Assembly (NCBI RefSeq): GCF_001191005.1
Contig: NZ_CP012201.1
Location: 3,596,001-3,660,000, forward strand
Reading direction: 5' to 3'
Length of the DNA: 64,000 nt
Source of the DNA: Massilia sp. NR 4-1
GTDB taxonomy: Bacteria > Pseudomonadota > Gammaproteobacteria > Burkholderiales > Burkholderiaceae_D
This document shows positions 54,576-64,000 of this stretch, one piece after another. The notes under the pieces are model-generated. The model saw nothing but the letters and a program-made list of their open reading frames with translations, was not told the origin of the DNA and ran no database searches. Numbering within the stretch: position 1 is the stretch's first letter; every line of letters starts with the position of its first letter. The translations under genes were made by a program, and so were the position numbers.

Positions 54576-54608
54576 AAAAAAAACCGGGGCTGGCCCCGGT
54601 TTTTTTTC
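54576..54608. terminator. Bidirectional terminator after gatB
   Basis: AACCGGGG (54582-54589) and CCCCGGTT (54594-54601) form the stem with a CTGG loop. It is flanked by seven A and eight T, so it serves both gatB and the convergent lipase-like gene. Confidence 0.92.
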
Positions 54609-54622
54609 GCCCTGATTTTCGT

Positions 54623-55486
54623 TCAAGCCGCGATGGCGAGGCGCTCGCCCATCCAGCGCAGGATGTCGGCAAAGATGGCGTCGCGGTTGGTTTCGTTGAA
54701 GTTCTCGTGGTAGTTGGCGGGATGGCGGTGGTAATCGAGCAGCTTGCCGTCGATGGTCTTCAGCATGGCTTCGCTGGCGTCGGCATTGGCCAGCTTGTCG
54801 TCGCCGGCCACCACGGCGTAGACCGGGAAGCGCCAGGTCGGCATCTGCTCCACCAGGCCTTTTTGCGCCTGCTGCAGGGCGTAGCCGAAGCGCGCCGTGA
54901 TTTCGGTGGCGCGGATATTGTCGCGCTCATCGGCGTAGTGGCGCTCGGTGATGGTCTTGTCGTGGGTCAGCTTGTCGGTCAGCAATTCCAGCGGCACCTT
55001 CATGGTCGGCATCACGGCCGCGATCAGGCCGGACAAGGCGACCAGGATGCCCGGCACCTTGATCGCATTCACGTAGTAAGGCGAGGACAGGATGAAGCCT
55101 TTCACCGTCTCGTCGCGCTGCAGGCGCTCCAGTCCCAGCCGGGTGGCGATCAGCGCGCCCATCGAATGGCCCATGATGAAGACCGGCAGGCCGTGGTAGT
55201 GCAGGCGCACCCAGTGCAGGAAGAGTTCCGCCTCGTCGAGGAAGATGTCGAAATCGGGAATGTCGACGCGGCGCGCGTTTTCGTGGCCGCACATATCGAA
55301 GCTGACGGTGGCAAAGCCGTACTGGCGGAAGTAGCGCGCCGGGGTCACATAGTCGCCCGCATGGGCCATGCCGCCATGCAGGGCCAGGATCACCGCATGC
55401 GGCTGCGCCGGCTCCCACACATGCACCTTGCGCTCCACGCCGCCACGTCCCTTGAACTGCGCGATCCGGTCTTCCGAAAATCTCAT
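54623..55486 (-). CDS. Alpha/beta hydrolase, lysophospholipase/monoacylglycerol lipase-like
   Basis: 287 residues of the Hydrolase_4 (PldB-like) family. Oxyanion region LALHGGMAHAGDY, nucleophile elbow GHSMGAL, acid in VVAGDDKLA, and the histidine probably in PANYHENFNE. No signal peptide. It probably cleaves monoacylglycerols or lysophospholipids. Confidence 0.9.
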   Translation of the reverse strand: MRFSEDRIAQFKGRGGVERKVHVWEPAQPHAVILALHGGMAHAGDYVTPARYFRQYGFATVSFDMCGHENARRVDIPDFDIFLDEAELFLHWVRLHYHGLPVFIMGHSMGALIATRLGLERLQRDETVKGFILSSPYYVNAIKVPGILVALSGLIAAVMPTMKVPLELLTDKLTHDKTITERHYADERDNIRATEITARFGYALQQAQKGLVEQMPTWRFPVYAVVAGDDKLANADASEAMLKTIDGKLLDYHRHPANYHENFNETNRDAIFADILRWMGERLAIAA

Positions 55487-55623
55487 CCCTGCTCCTCATT
55501 GGAATTATTTGCCGCGGCCATGCCGGCAAGCGCTCACTACGCCGGTCCAGTATAGCCAGAATTACAATGAATGGGCAAGCCGGCCCAAGGCTAGCGCGCG
55601 GCAAGCCGCGCGCCGGGGGAACA

Positions 55624-55998
55624 TCAGGAAGTGATGCTGAGGGTGATGCCCATCTCCGTCAGCAGGCTCAGATCGGCCAGGGTGAAATCCAGGCTGTAGG
55701 CGCCCTGTTCGGGCTCGGCGACGGTGAAGGCGATGCGCAGCTCGGCCGCGATCGACGCCACGTCGAAGGTGATGCCGCGCGCCTCGCATTCATGCAGGTA
55801 GGCGCGGATCTGGCGCATCAAGGTGTCGGGATTGCTTTCCTCGCCCAGATTGACATAGAAGCCGTCGTCGATGCGCACCCGGCCATCCGGCCGCACATCG
55901 CCCTTCTTCCAGTCGCTTTCCGGTTCGCTGGGCAGGCCGTCCCGCACGTCGGCCACGGTGGTCTCGTCACCGTAGACTTTCAAGCTAGCGATATTCAT
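55624..55998 (-). CDS. DUF4279-like hypothetical protein
   Basis: 124-residue acidic protein. The order of a leading strand (SLKVYGDETTV), the DWKKGD motif, helix LMRQIRAYLHEC and the final ADLSLLTEMGITLSI fits the DUF4279 pattern. Members are small single-domain proteins, some in toxin-immunity settings; nothing here supports such a role. Monocistronic between the lipase-like gene and pyrE. Confidence 0.65.
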   Translation of the reverse strand: MNIASLKVYGDETTVADVRDGLPSEPESDWKKGDVRPDGRVRIDDGFYVNLGEESNPDTLMRQIRAYLHECEARGITFDVASIAAELRIAFTVAEPEQGAYSLDFTLADLSLLTEMGITLSITS

Positions 55999-56091
55999 TC
56001 TTGCTCCGTTCTAATGTTGTAGCAAAGCAAGTACAGTCTAGCATAGGACGCGCCGCTGTCCAGCGGCGCACCGCAGAAGGCCTGCGCCAGA

Positions 56092-56757
56092 TCAGGCCAC
56101 GCCGTAACGGCTGCGGTAAGCGGCCACCGCGTCTTTGTATTGTTGCAACTGCGGATCGGCGGCGGCGCCCGACAGGTAACCGAACAAATCTTCCAGGTTG
56201 CCGATCGAGATGACGGGAATGCCATAGTTCTGGCTCACTTCCTGCACCGCCGACAGCGCCGACATCTGGCCGTCCTTGCCGGCGCGCTCCATGCGGTCCA
56301 GCGCGATCAGCACGGCGCATGGCTCGGCGCCGGCGGCGCGGATCATCTCCACCGATTCGCGCACCGAGGTGCCGGCCGAAATCACGTCGTCGATGATCAC
56401 GACCTTGCCTTGCAGCTTGGCGCCCACCAGGGTGCCGCCTTCGCCGTGGTCCTTGGCTTCCTTGCGGTTGTAGGCGAAGGAGGTGTTGCGGCCCTTGCCG
56501 GCCAGCGCCATCGACGTGGCCGAGGCCAGCGTGATGCCTTTATAGGCGGGGCCGAACAGCATATCGAATTCCACGCCCGAATCGAGCAGGGTCTGGGCGT
56601 AGAAATCGGCCAGGCGCGCCAGGGTGGCGCCGTCGTGGAACAGGCCCGCGTTGAAGAAATAGGGCGATTGGCGCCCTGCTTTGGTCGTAAACTCGCCGAA
56701 GCGCAGCACACCCGCCGCGACGGAAAACGCGATAAACTCTTGCCTCAAATTGCTCAT
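56092..56757 (-). CDS. pyrE: Orotate phosphoribosyltransferase
   Basis: Makes orotidine monophosphate from orotate and PRPP. 221 residues with the PRPP-binding motif VVIIDDVISAGTSVRES and the catalytic flexible-loop lysines in AYNRKEAKDHGEGG. Divergent from the exonuclease III gene with 51 bases between starts. Confidence 0.96.
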   Translation of the reverse strand: MSNLRQEFIAFSVAAGVLRFGEFTTKAGRQSPYFFNAGLFHDGATLARLADFYAQTLLDSGVEFDMLFGPAYKGITLASATSMALAGKGRNTSFAYNRKEAKDHGEGGTLVGAKLQGKVVIIDDVISAGTSVRESVEMIRAAGAEPCAVLIALDRMERAGKDGQMSALSAVQEVSQNYGIPVISIGNLEDLFGYLSGAAADPQLQQYKDAVAAYRSRYGVA

Positions 56758-56808
56758 AATGCCTTATCCAGTAGTGAACTGCCTGTATTTTAATCTCCCA
56801 GCCCACCT

Positions 56809-57576
56809 ATGCCAAAAATCATTTCCGCAAACCTGAACGGTATCCGCTCCGCCGCCAAGAAAGGCTTCTTCAACTGGATGGGCACGCAGTCGGCCGATTT
56901 CATCTGCGTGCAAGAGCTGAAAGCCCAGGCACCCGACATGACCGAGGAATTCCTCAACCCGCACGGCTACCATGGCCACTTCCATTACGCCGAGAAGAAA
57001 GGCTATTCCGGCACTGGCATTTATAGCAAGATTGCGCCGGATTCGGTGCAGATCGGCTTCGGCAGCCCGGAGTTCGATGCCGAGGGCCGCTATGTGCGCG
57101 CCGATTTCGGCGACCTGACCGTGATCTCGGTCTACTGCCCGTCCGGCTCCTCCTCGCCCGAACGCCAGGAAGCCAAGTTCCGCTTCATGGACCTGTTCCT
57201 GCCGCACCTGCTGCAGCTGCGCGCCGAAGGCCGCGAGGTGGTGATCTGCGGCGACTGGAATATCGCGCATAAAGAGATCGACCTGAAAAACTGGAAAGGC
57301 AATCTGAAAAACTCCGGCTTCCTGCCCGAGGAACGCGCCTGGATGACCAGGATTTTCGACGAAGTCGGTTTTGTCGACGTCCACCGCAGCATCGATCCGC
57401 GCGAAGAGCAGTACACCTGGTGGAGCAACCGCGGCCAGGCGTATGCGAAGAACGTGGGCTGGCGCATCGATTACCACGTCGCCACCGCCGGCATCGCGGG
57501 CAAGGCCAAGACCGTCAGCGTTTACAAGGATGAGAAGTTCTCGGATCATGCGCCGCTGATCATCGAGTACCATTGA
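56809..57576 (+). CDS. xth: Exodeoxyribonuclease III
   Basis: AP endonuclease and 3'-exonuclease for base-excision repair, 255 residues. Motifs: ISANLNGIRSA, CVQELKAQ (metal-binding Glu), YCPSGSS, GDWNIAHKEIDLKN and the C-terminal SDHAPLIIEY with the catalytic Asp-His. Four bases before the next gene. Confidence 0.95.
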   Translation: MPKIISANLNGIRSAAKKGFFNWMGTQSADFICVQELKAQAPDMTEEFLNPHGYHGHFHYAEKKGYSGTGIYSKIAPDSVQIGFGSPEFDAEGRYVRADFGDLTVISVYCPSGSSSPERQEAKFRFMDLFLPHLLQLRAEGREVVICGDWNIAHKEIDLKNWKGNLKNSGFLPEERAWMTRIFDEVGFVDVHRSIDPREEQYTWWSNRGQAYAKNVGWRIDYHVATAGIAGKAKTVSVYKDEKFSDHAPLIIEYH

Positions 57577-57580
57577 GGGT

Positions 57581-57997
57581 ATGAATACCGTACTTGTACT
57601 TTTCTTCCTCACCATCCAGAGCAGCTACCAGCGCAACGAGGAGTCGGAGGCCACGGAAGAGGCTTTCGACACCATCCAGTTCATCGTGACGGACAAAGGC
57701 GCCTGGCGCGTGAAGACCTTCGCCAGCGACCAGGACGTGCATGCCTGGGCGATCCAGGACGTGCCGGAAGATATCATCGATCTGGCGGTGGACAGCACCA
57801 ATGAGGAATACGGCGACGTGATCGCGCAGGCCTTCATCCTCGAAACCGACAAAGGCATCGCCGGCCTGCAGCGCGAGCTGCGCCAGCGCGGCCTGTCCGA
57901 ACACCTGGAAATCGCCCGCACCGGCATGCCCTACTGGACGCCGGAAGGCGCCAGCTACAGCGCCAAGTCCTCGCCCAACAAGCCGCTGGCCCACTGA
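57581..57997 (+). CDS. Hypothetical protein downstream of exonuclease III
   Basis: 138 residues, acidic. It starts with a short hydrophobic stretch (VLVLFFLTIQ) that is too brief to be a safe membrane segment. The rest mixes strands and helices with VPEDIIDLAVDSTNEEYGDVI. No family recognised. Its ATG is 4 bases after the xth stop, so it is probably translated from the same mRNA; convergent with the pseudouridine synthase gene 9 bases on. Confidence 0.7.
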   Translation: MNTVLVLFFLTIQSSYQRNEESEATEEAFDTIQFIVTDKGAWRVKTFASDQDVHAWAIQDVPEDIIDLAVDSTNEEYGDVIAQAFILETDKGIAGLQRELRQRGLSEHLEIARTGMPYWTPEGASYSAKSSPNKPLAH

Positions 57998-58006
57998 GCG
58001 TCCAGC

Positions 58007-58918
58007 TTACAGGCTGCGCCGGCTTTCGAAGTAGCGCCATTCCCCGCTCAAGGGATCGGGGAAGCCGATGGCGCGCGCCAGCAGCTTGAGCGGCTGCGAC
58101 ACATCGTCCTCCTTGCAGGGCAGGGCCACCGGATAGAACGCATCGTTGACGATGGGGATGCCCAGCGCGGCCAGATGCACGCGCAGCTGGTGCTTGCGCC
58201 CCGTGTGCGGCCATAGCCGGTACAGCACCTGGCCGTCGGCGCGCCGCTCGGCCACGTCGATCATGGTTTCCGAATTCGGCTCGCCCGCCTCTTCTTTCAT
58301 GATGAAGAACTTGTCGCCGTCCACCATGCGGCTGCGGTAGAGGAAGGGGAAGTCGCGCCCGTCCAGCGGGCCAGCCAGCGCCTCATACTCCTTTTGCACC
58401 AGGCGTTTCTGGAACAGCGACTGGTAGGCGCCGCGGCTGTTCAGATTCGACGAAAACACCACCACGCCCGCCGTTTCCCGGTCCAGGCGGTGGATCGGCA
58501 CCAGATCCTCGATGCCCAGCTTGCGGCGCAGGCGCACCAGCAGGGTTTCCTGCAAAAAGCGGCCGGTCGGAATCGTCGGCAGGAAGTGCGGCTTGTCGGC
58601 CACCACCAGGTGCTCGTCCTGGTAGATGATCTCTTCCTCAAAGGGGATGGGCGTTTCCGCCTCCAGCTCGCGGTAGTAGAAAACGCGCAGATTGCGGCGG
58701 TAAGGGCTGTCCGGCCCCAGCGCCCTGCCCTCGCCATCCACCACGTCGCCGCGCGCCATGCGTTCGCGCCACTGCGCTTCCGTCACAGCCGGATAGTTAT
58801 GCGCCATGAAGCTGATCAGGTCGGGCCAGTCGCCCTCGGGCAGCCACAAATAGCTGGGCGTGACGCCGTCGCGCATGGGCAACGGCGCCTTGCCGTGAAA
58901 CTTGACGGTGGAGGACAT
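58007..58918 (-). CDS. RluA-family RNA pseudouridine synthase
   Basis: 303 residues. An N-terminal S4-like region (about 25-75, RERMARGDVVDGEGRAL) precedes the pseudouridine synthase core. The catalytic Asp is in HRLDRETAG, and GRKHQLRVHLAALG is the family C-terminal motif. It modifies uridines in rRNA or tRNA; the exact target is not evident. Start ATG 58918 is 1 base after the M48 stop. Confidence 0.9.
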   Translation of the reverse strand: MSSTVKFHGKAPLPMRDGVTPSYLWLPEGDWPDLISFMAHNYPAVTEAQWRERMARGDVVDGEGRALGPDSPYRRNLRVFYYRELEAETPIPFEEEIIYQDEHLVVADKPHFLPTIPTGRFLQETLLVRLRRKLGIEDLVPIHRLDRETAGVVVFSSNLNSRGAYQSLFQKRLVQKEYEALAGPLDGRDFPFLYRSRMVDGDKFFIMKEEAGEPNSETMIDVAERRADGQVLYRLWPHTGRKHQLRVHLAALGIPIVNDAFYPVALPCKEDDVSQPLKLLARAIGFPDPLSGEWRYFESRRSL

Positions 58919-58919
58919 C

Positions 58920-59819
58920 TCAGCGCTTGTTCGGCAGCGGCGCGGTACGGTAAGGCGGCAGCGCGGCCACCGTGGTGCCTTTCGTGCGCGCATATACCGG
59001 CAGCACCAGCGGCATGCTCTTGTTCATGTCGGCGATGCGCGAATCGCCGCTCGGGTGGGTCGAGAGGAACTCCAGCGGCTGGCGCGCATTGATGGCGCCC
59101 ATCTTCTGCCACAGCGCCACGCCGGCGCGCGGATCGTAGCCGGCGCGCGCCGCCAGATCGATGCCCACCAGATCGGACTCGGTCTCGTCGCCGCGCGAAT
59201 ACTTCATCACCAGCACCTGGGTCACGGCGCCCGCGCCGGCATCGGTCAGGCGCGGGTCGATGCCCAGCCAGGCCGACAGCGCCGCCCCGCCCACCTTGGT
59301 GGCGATGGAAGTCAGCTGCGATGCGCCGGCCCGCTTGCGCGAGTGCTCGCGCAGGGCGTGGGCGATTTCGTGGCCCATGACCATCGCCACTTCGTCGTCG
59401 GTCAGGTTCAATTTGGTCAGGATGCCGCTGAAGAAGGCGATGCGCCCGCCCGGCATGCAGAAAGCGTTGACCTGGTCGGAATTGAGCAGGTTGACTTCCC
59501 ACTTCCAGTCGGCGGCGGCCGGATTCCAGCGCGTCGCATGCGGAATGATGCGCTGGGCGATGGCGCGCAGGCGCTGCACCTGGGGATGGCTGGCGGGCAC
59601 CAGCGCATCCTTTTGCTGCGCCTCTTTCAGCAGCTGGCTGTATTGCAGCTTCGACTGCTCCTCGAACTGGTGGTCGTCGGTGAAAGCGCGCAGGCGCGAC
59701 AGGCGGGTGACGGGGATGCCGTCCGCCTGCTCGTTCTGCGGCAAGGGTTGCTGGGCCTGGGCCAGGCCGGCGCTGAGGGCCAGCGCCAGCACCGCCAGGC
59801 GGTGTTTATACGTCTTCAT
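58920..59819 (-). CDS. M48-family periplasmic metalloprotease
   Basis: 299 residues with signal peptide (LAVLALALSAGLAQA) and zinc site HEIAHALREH, the third ligand in the ETESDLVGIDLA helix. Probably a soluble envelope quality-control protease of the BepA/LoiP type, without the TPR domain of BepA. ATG 59819; overlaps nothing but abuts the pseudouridine synthase gene. Confidence 0.92.
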   Translation of the reverse strand: MKTYKHRLAVLALALSAGLAQAQQPLPQNEQADGIPVTRLSRLRAFTDDHQFEEQSKLQYSQLLKEAQQKDALVPASHPQVQRLRAIAQRIIPHATRWNPAAADWKWEVNLLNSDQVNAFCMPGGRIAFFSGILTKLNLTDDEVAMVMGHEIAHALREHSRKRAGASQLTSIATKVGGAALSAWLGIDPRLTDAGAGAVTQVLVMKYSRGDETESDLVGIDLAARAGYDPRAGVALWQKMGAINARQPLEFLSTHPSGDSRIADMNKSMPLVLPVYARTKGTTVAALPPYRTAPLPNKR

Positions 59820-59857
59820 GTCTGCGTTTCCCGTTTGCCGCCTGTGTTTTCCGCGGC

Positions 59858-60469
59858 TTAGTTGCCTTTCCTTTTGCGCAGGCGGAAGACGGCCAGGTCG
59901 CCGCGTAAATTCGGCAGCACGCTGACGATATTGCCCTCCGCCAACGCCACGCATTCAATGACTTCCAGACCGCACTCCTCGGCCAGCTCCTGGAAGTCCT
60001 TGATCGTGGCGCAGCGCACGTTGGGCGTATCGTACCACTGGTAGGGCAAGGATTTCGATACGGGCATGCGGCCGCGCAGCAGCGCCACGCGGTGCGGCCA
60101 GTAGGCGAAGTTGGGGAAGGAGATGATGGCCTCGGCGCCGACGCGCACGATATCGCGCAGCAGGGCTTCCACATGCTGCATCATCTGCAGCGACGAGAGA
60201 CACAGCACGGTGTCGAAGGAATTGTCGCCGAAGATGCCCAGGCCGTTTTCCATATCCTGCTGGATCACGCGCACGCCGCGCCTGGTGCTCTCCAACACCT
60301 TGTCGTCGGCCAGCTCCAGGCCGTAGCCGGTGCAGCGCCTGCCGCTTTGCAGATATTCCAGCATCACGCCGTCGCCGCAGCCCACGTCCAGCACATGGGC
60401 GTTTTCCGGCACCCAGTGGGCGATGAAAGCCAGATCGGGACGGGCTTGTTTCAGATCGTCGAAAGTCAT
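59858..60469 (-). CDS. metW: Methionine biosynthesis protein MetW
   Basis: 203 residues, class I SAM-methyltransferase fold (HVLDVGCGDGVMLEYL). Always paired with metX, and overlapping it here by ATGA at 60466-60469. MetW binds MetX and is thought to stimulate its acyltransferase activity. Methyl acceptor unknown. Confidence 0.93.
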   Translation of the reverse strand: MTFDDLKQARPDLAFIAHWVPENAHVLDVGCGDGVMLEYLQSGRRCTGYGLELADDKVLESTRRGVRVIQQDMENGLGIFGDNSFDTVLCLSSLQMMQHVEALLRDIVRVGAEAIISFPNFAYWPHRVALLRGRMPVSKSLPYQWYDTPNVRCATIKDFQELAEECGLEVIECVALAEGNIVSVLPNLRGDLAVFRLRKRKGN

Positions 60470-61608
60470 GCCTGCAGCTCCTTCCACACCTGCTCGTAGT
60501 AGGCGCGCACCATATTCATATAACGGGGGTCTTCCAGCAGGAAGGCGTCGTGGCCGTGCGGCGCGTCGATTTCGGCGTACGTGACTTCGCGCCGGTTCGA
60601 CAACAGGGCCTGCACGATCTCGCGGCTGCGCTCCGGGGAAAAGCGCCAGTCGGTGGTGAAGGAAGCCAGGAAGAACTTGGCCTTGGTCGCGGCCAGGGTT
60701 TTCGCCAGGTCGCCGCCATGGGCGCGCGCCGGGTCGAAATAGTCGAGCGCCTTGGTGATCAGCAGATAGGTGTTGGCGTCGAAGTATTCGGAGAACTTGT
60801 CGCCCTGGTAGCGCAGATAGGATTCGATCTCGAAATCGATGCCGAAGCCGAATTTATAGTCGCTGCTTTCGGCGATATCGCGCAGCTTGCGGCCGAACTT
60901 CTCGGCCATGTCGTCGTCCGACAGATAGGTGATGTGGCCGACCATGCGCGCCACTTTCAGGCCGTTTTTCGGCACCACGCCGTGTTCGTAGAAATCGCCG
61001 CCGCGGTAATCGGGGTCGCTCAGGATGGCCTGGCGCGCCACGTCGTTGAAGGCGATATTCTGCGCCGACAGCTTGGGCGTGGAGGCGATCACCATGCAGT
61101 GGCGCAGGCGCTCGGGATACATGATGCTCCAGGCCAGCGCCTGCATGCCGCCCAGCGAGCCGCCCATGACGGCGGCGAACCGGGTGATGCCCAGTTCATC
61201 GGCCAGGCGCGCCTGGGCCGCCACCCAGTCTTCCACCGTGACCACGGGGAAGGATGCGCCATACGGCTTGCCGGTGGCGGGATTGGTGTGCATCGGCCCG
61301 GTCGAGCCGAAGCAGGAGCCCAGGTTGTTGACGCCGATGACGAAGAATTTATTGGTGTCGAGCGGCTTGCCGGGACCGATCATATTGTCCCACCAGCCCA
61401 CGTTCTTGGGATTGTCGGCATACACGCCGGCCACGTGGTGGGAGGCGTTCAGTGCGTGGCAGACCAGCACCGCGTTCGACTTGTCGGCATTCAGGGTGCC
61501 GTAGGTTTCATACATGAGCATATAGTCGCGCAGCGAGGCTCCGCTTTGCAGCTGGAGCGGCGCGTCAAAATGCATGGTTTGCGGCGATACGGTTCCTATG
61601 GAAGACAT
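60466..61608 (-). CDS. metX: Homoserine O-acyltransferase MetX
   Basis: Activates homoserine for methionine synthesis; alpha/beta hydrolase fold, 380 residues. Nucleophile elbow GGSLGGMQAL, the Asp in SFTTDWRFSPE and the His in GHDAFLLED. Whether acetyl-CoA or succinyl-CoA is used cannot be settled by eye; many betaproteobacterial MetX proteins are classed as the succinyl type. First gene of the metXW pair. Confidence 0.94.
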   Translation of the reverse strand: MSSIGTVSPQTMHFDAPLQLQSGASLRDYMLMYETYGTLNADKSNAVLVCHALNASHHVAGVYADNPKNVGWWDNMIGPGKPLDTNKFFVIGVNNLGSCFGSTGPMHTNPATGKPYGASFPVVTVEDWVAAQARLADELGITRFAAVMGGSLGGMQALAWSIMYPERLRHCMVIASTPKLSAQNIAFNDVARQAILSDPDYRGGDFYEHGVVPKNGLKVARMVGHITYLSDDDMAEKFGRKLRDIAESSDYKFGFGIDFEIESYLRYQGDKFSEYFDANTYLLITKALDYFDPARAHGGDLAKTLAATKAKFFLASFTTDWRFSPERSREIVQALLSNRREVTYAEIDAPHGHDAFLLEDPRYMNMVRAYYEQVWKELQA

Positions 61609-61697
61609 GTGTTAATCAGGTAGCTGTGAAGGTACAGCGCGGCCCCACGGGCCATCTATCGATGCGGCCTCCCGTGATGATGGGCGCCGCAGACTAG

Positions 61698-61734
61698 CCG
61701 CGCGCGCCGCCACAATGGCTGGCGCCGCGCGCGG
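61698..61734. other. GC-rich inverted repeat after ptsI
   Basis: CCGCGCGCG (61698-61706) pairs with CGCGCGCGG (61726-61734), and a shorter inner stem continues. It begins 7 bases beyond the ptsI stop and lacks a T-tract; possible non-canonical terminator separating ptsI from metX. Confidence 0.35.
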
Positions 61735-61740
61735 GCGGAA

Positions 61741-63489
<1,749 letters not shown>

Positions 63490-63533
63490 GGGCGGATAGG
63501 TATGGGTTCGTGGATGGCTGCGGTCCCTCGGCA

Positions 63534-63803
63534 TTACTCGCCTTCGCCGAATTTATCGTTCACCAGGGCGGCCAGGGCATTGATGCAATCCTGTTCGTCG
63601 GCGCCGTCGGCTTCCAGCGTCACCTTGGCGCCCTTGCCGGCGGCCAGCATCATCACGCCCATGATGGACTTGGCGTTGATGCGGCGCGCATTGCGGGTCA
63701 GCCAGACGTCGCTCTGGTATTTGGCGGCCAGTTGGGTAAATTTGGCGGAAGCACGCGCATGCAGTCCAAGCTTGTTGATAATCTCAAGTTCTTGCTGAAT
63801 CAT
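63534..63803 (-). CDS. ptsH: Phosphocarrier protein HPr
   Basis: 89 residues with phospho-acceptor His15 in NKLGLHARAS and regulatory Ser46 in AKSIMGVMM. Located between the EIIA-Man and enzyme I genes (44 bases before ptsI), forming a short PTS relay with no sugar permease in view, typical of regulatory PTS in Burkholderiales. Confidence 0.96.
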   Translation of the reverse strand: MIQQELEIINKLGLHARASAKFTQLAAKYQSDVWLTRNARRINAKSIMGVMMLAAGKGAKVTLEADGADEQDCINALAALVNDKFGEGE

Positions 63804-63885
63804 ATAGTCTGTCTTCTCAATCAGGGATGCGCTGCAAAAACCGCCGCTGCCAGCCGGAGCTAACGGCGGCTACTGTGGGCCTGCA

Positions 63886-64000
63886 TCAGACCCTTATCCT
63901 GTTATCGACCCTCACCGCGCCGCTTTGGGCGCCGGCCAGGGCCATTTCCACCACCACATCGAGCGTGTCGCGCCGGTAGGTGATCGCGCGCAGCAGCATC
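63886..64000 (-). CDS. PTS EIIA, mannose/fructose family (3' end, partial)
   Basis: The last 37 codons are visible, reading MLLRAITYRRDTLDVVVEMA near the window edge and ending NRIRV before the TGA. This matches the C-terminal helix region of EIIA-Man proteins (NLPMLLRAL). The gene's start lies beyond the window. The protein would accept phosphate from HPr. Confidence 0.75.
   Translation of the reverse strand, partial: MLLRAITYRRDTLDVVVEMALAGAQSGAVRVDNRIRV

Noticed and set aside
61609..61740. SAM-II/SAM-alpha type riboswitch upstream of metX
   Set aside because: I could not match the conserved pseudoknot sequences of these classes; only generic GC-rich inverted repeats are present.

Overview
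The window is 64 kb of GC-rich, densely packed bacterial chromosome. Gene content and order point to a betaproteobacterium of the order Burkholderiales, most likely Oxalobacteraceae (Massilia/Duganella/Janthinobacterium type). The markers are divergent lysM-dprA-smg-topB and def-fmt; ntrX-like/ntrY-DUF4390-rsmB; mreBCD-mrdA-rodA-rlpA divergent from gatCAB; metXW; DUF3567; and EIIA-Man/HPr/EI. The taxonomic call is inference from gene order and protein flavour, not from a search. Nearly all of it is chromosomal housekeeping. I see no rRNA, tRNA, CRISPR array, insertion sequence or prophage.

Layout. 0.3-3.7 kb: a secreted alpha/beta hydrolase with a NatAB-type ABC exporter. 3.76-4.5 kb: a strikingly regular 10-bp-phased array of TAGA/TCTAGA motifs in front of a small gene whose product looks like a ribbon-helix-helix protein fused to a RAMA-like domain. 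This is the most unusual thing in the window. 4.5-6.2 kb: OsmC-like protein, coq7 and a conserved hypothetical. 6.4-11 kb: an ABC ATPase and a 1230-residue ABC permease fused to an M1 aminopeptidase. 11-14.4 kb: GNAT and LysR genes, a secreted hypothetical, then a short lower-GC patch with a frameshifted ORF and two small orphan genes. 14.4-26.2 kb: topB, smg, dprA, lysM, def, fmt and metH. 26.2-31.1 kb: another ABC exporter, an EAL-HDOD protein, a class II amidotransferase and DUF3567. 31.2-36.7 kb: a degenerate COG0523-like ORF, an NtrX-like regulator without AAA+ domain, an NtrY-like kinase, DUF4390 and rsmB. 37-43.3 kb: argS, SPOR protein, dsbA, SDR, birA, coaX and a second SPOR protein. 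43.3-51 kb: the cell-elongation cluster rlpA-rodA-mrdA-mreD-mreC-mreB on the minus strand. 51.2-54.6 kb: gatCAB. 54.6-58 kb: lipase-like hydrolase, DUF4279-like protein, pyrE, exonuclease III and a small hypothetical. 58-64 kb: pseudouridine synthase, M48 protease, metW, metX, ptsI, ptsH and the 3' end of an EIIA-Man gene.

Functional themes. The genes cover cell-wall elongation and septation (Mre/Rod/PBP2/RlpA/SPOR), translation (Def, Fmt, ArgS, GatCAB, RsmB, pseudouridine synthase), methionine synthesis (MetX/MetW and cobalamin MetH), and DNA processing (TopB, DprA, ExoIII). A regulatory-type PTS lies at the right edge. Many start/stop overlaps of the ATGA or GTGA type show tight operons. 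Alanine/proline- or alanine/lysine-rich low-complexity tails recur in MreC, PBP2, TopB and DprA.
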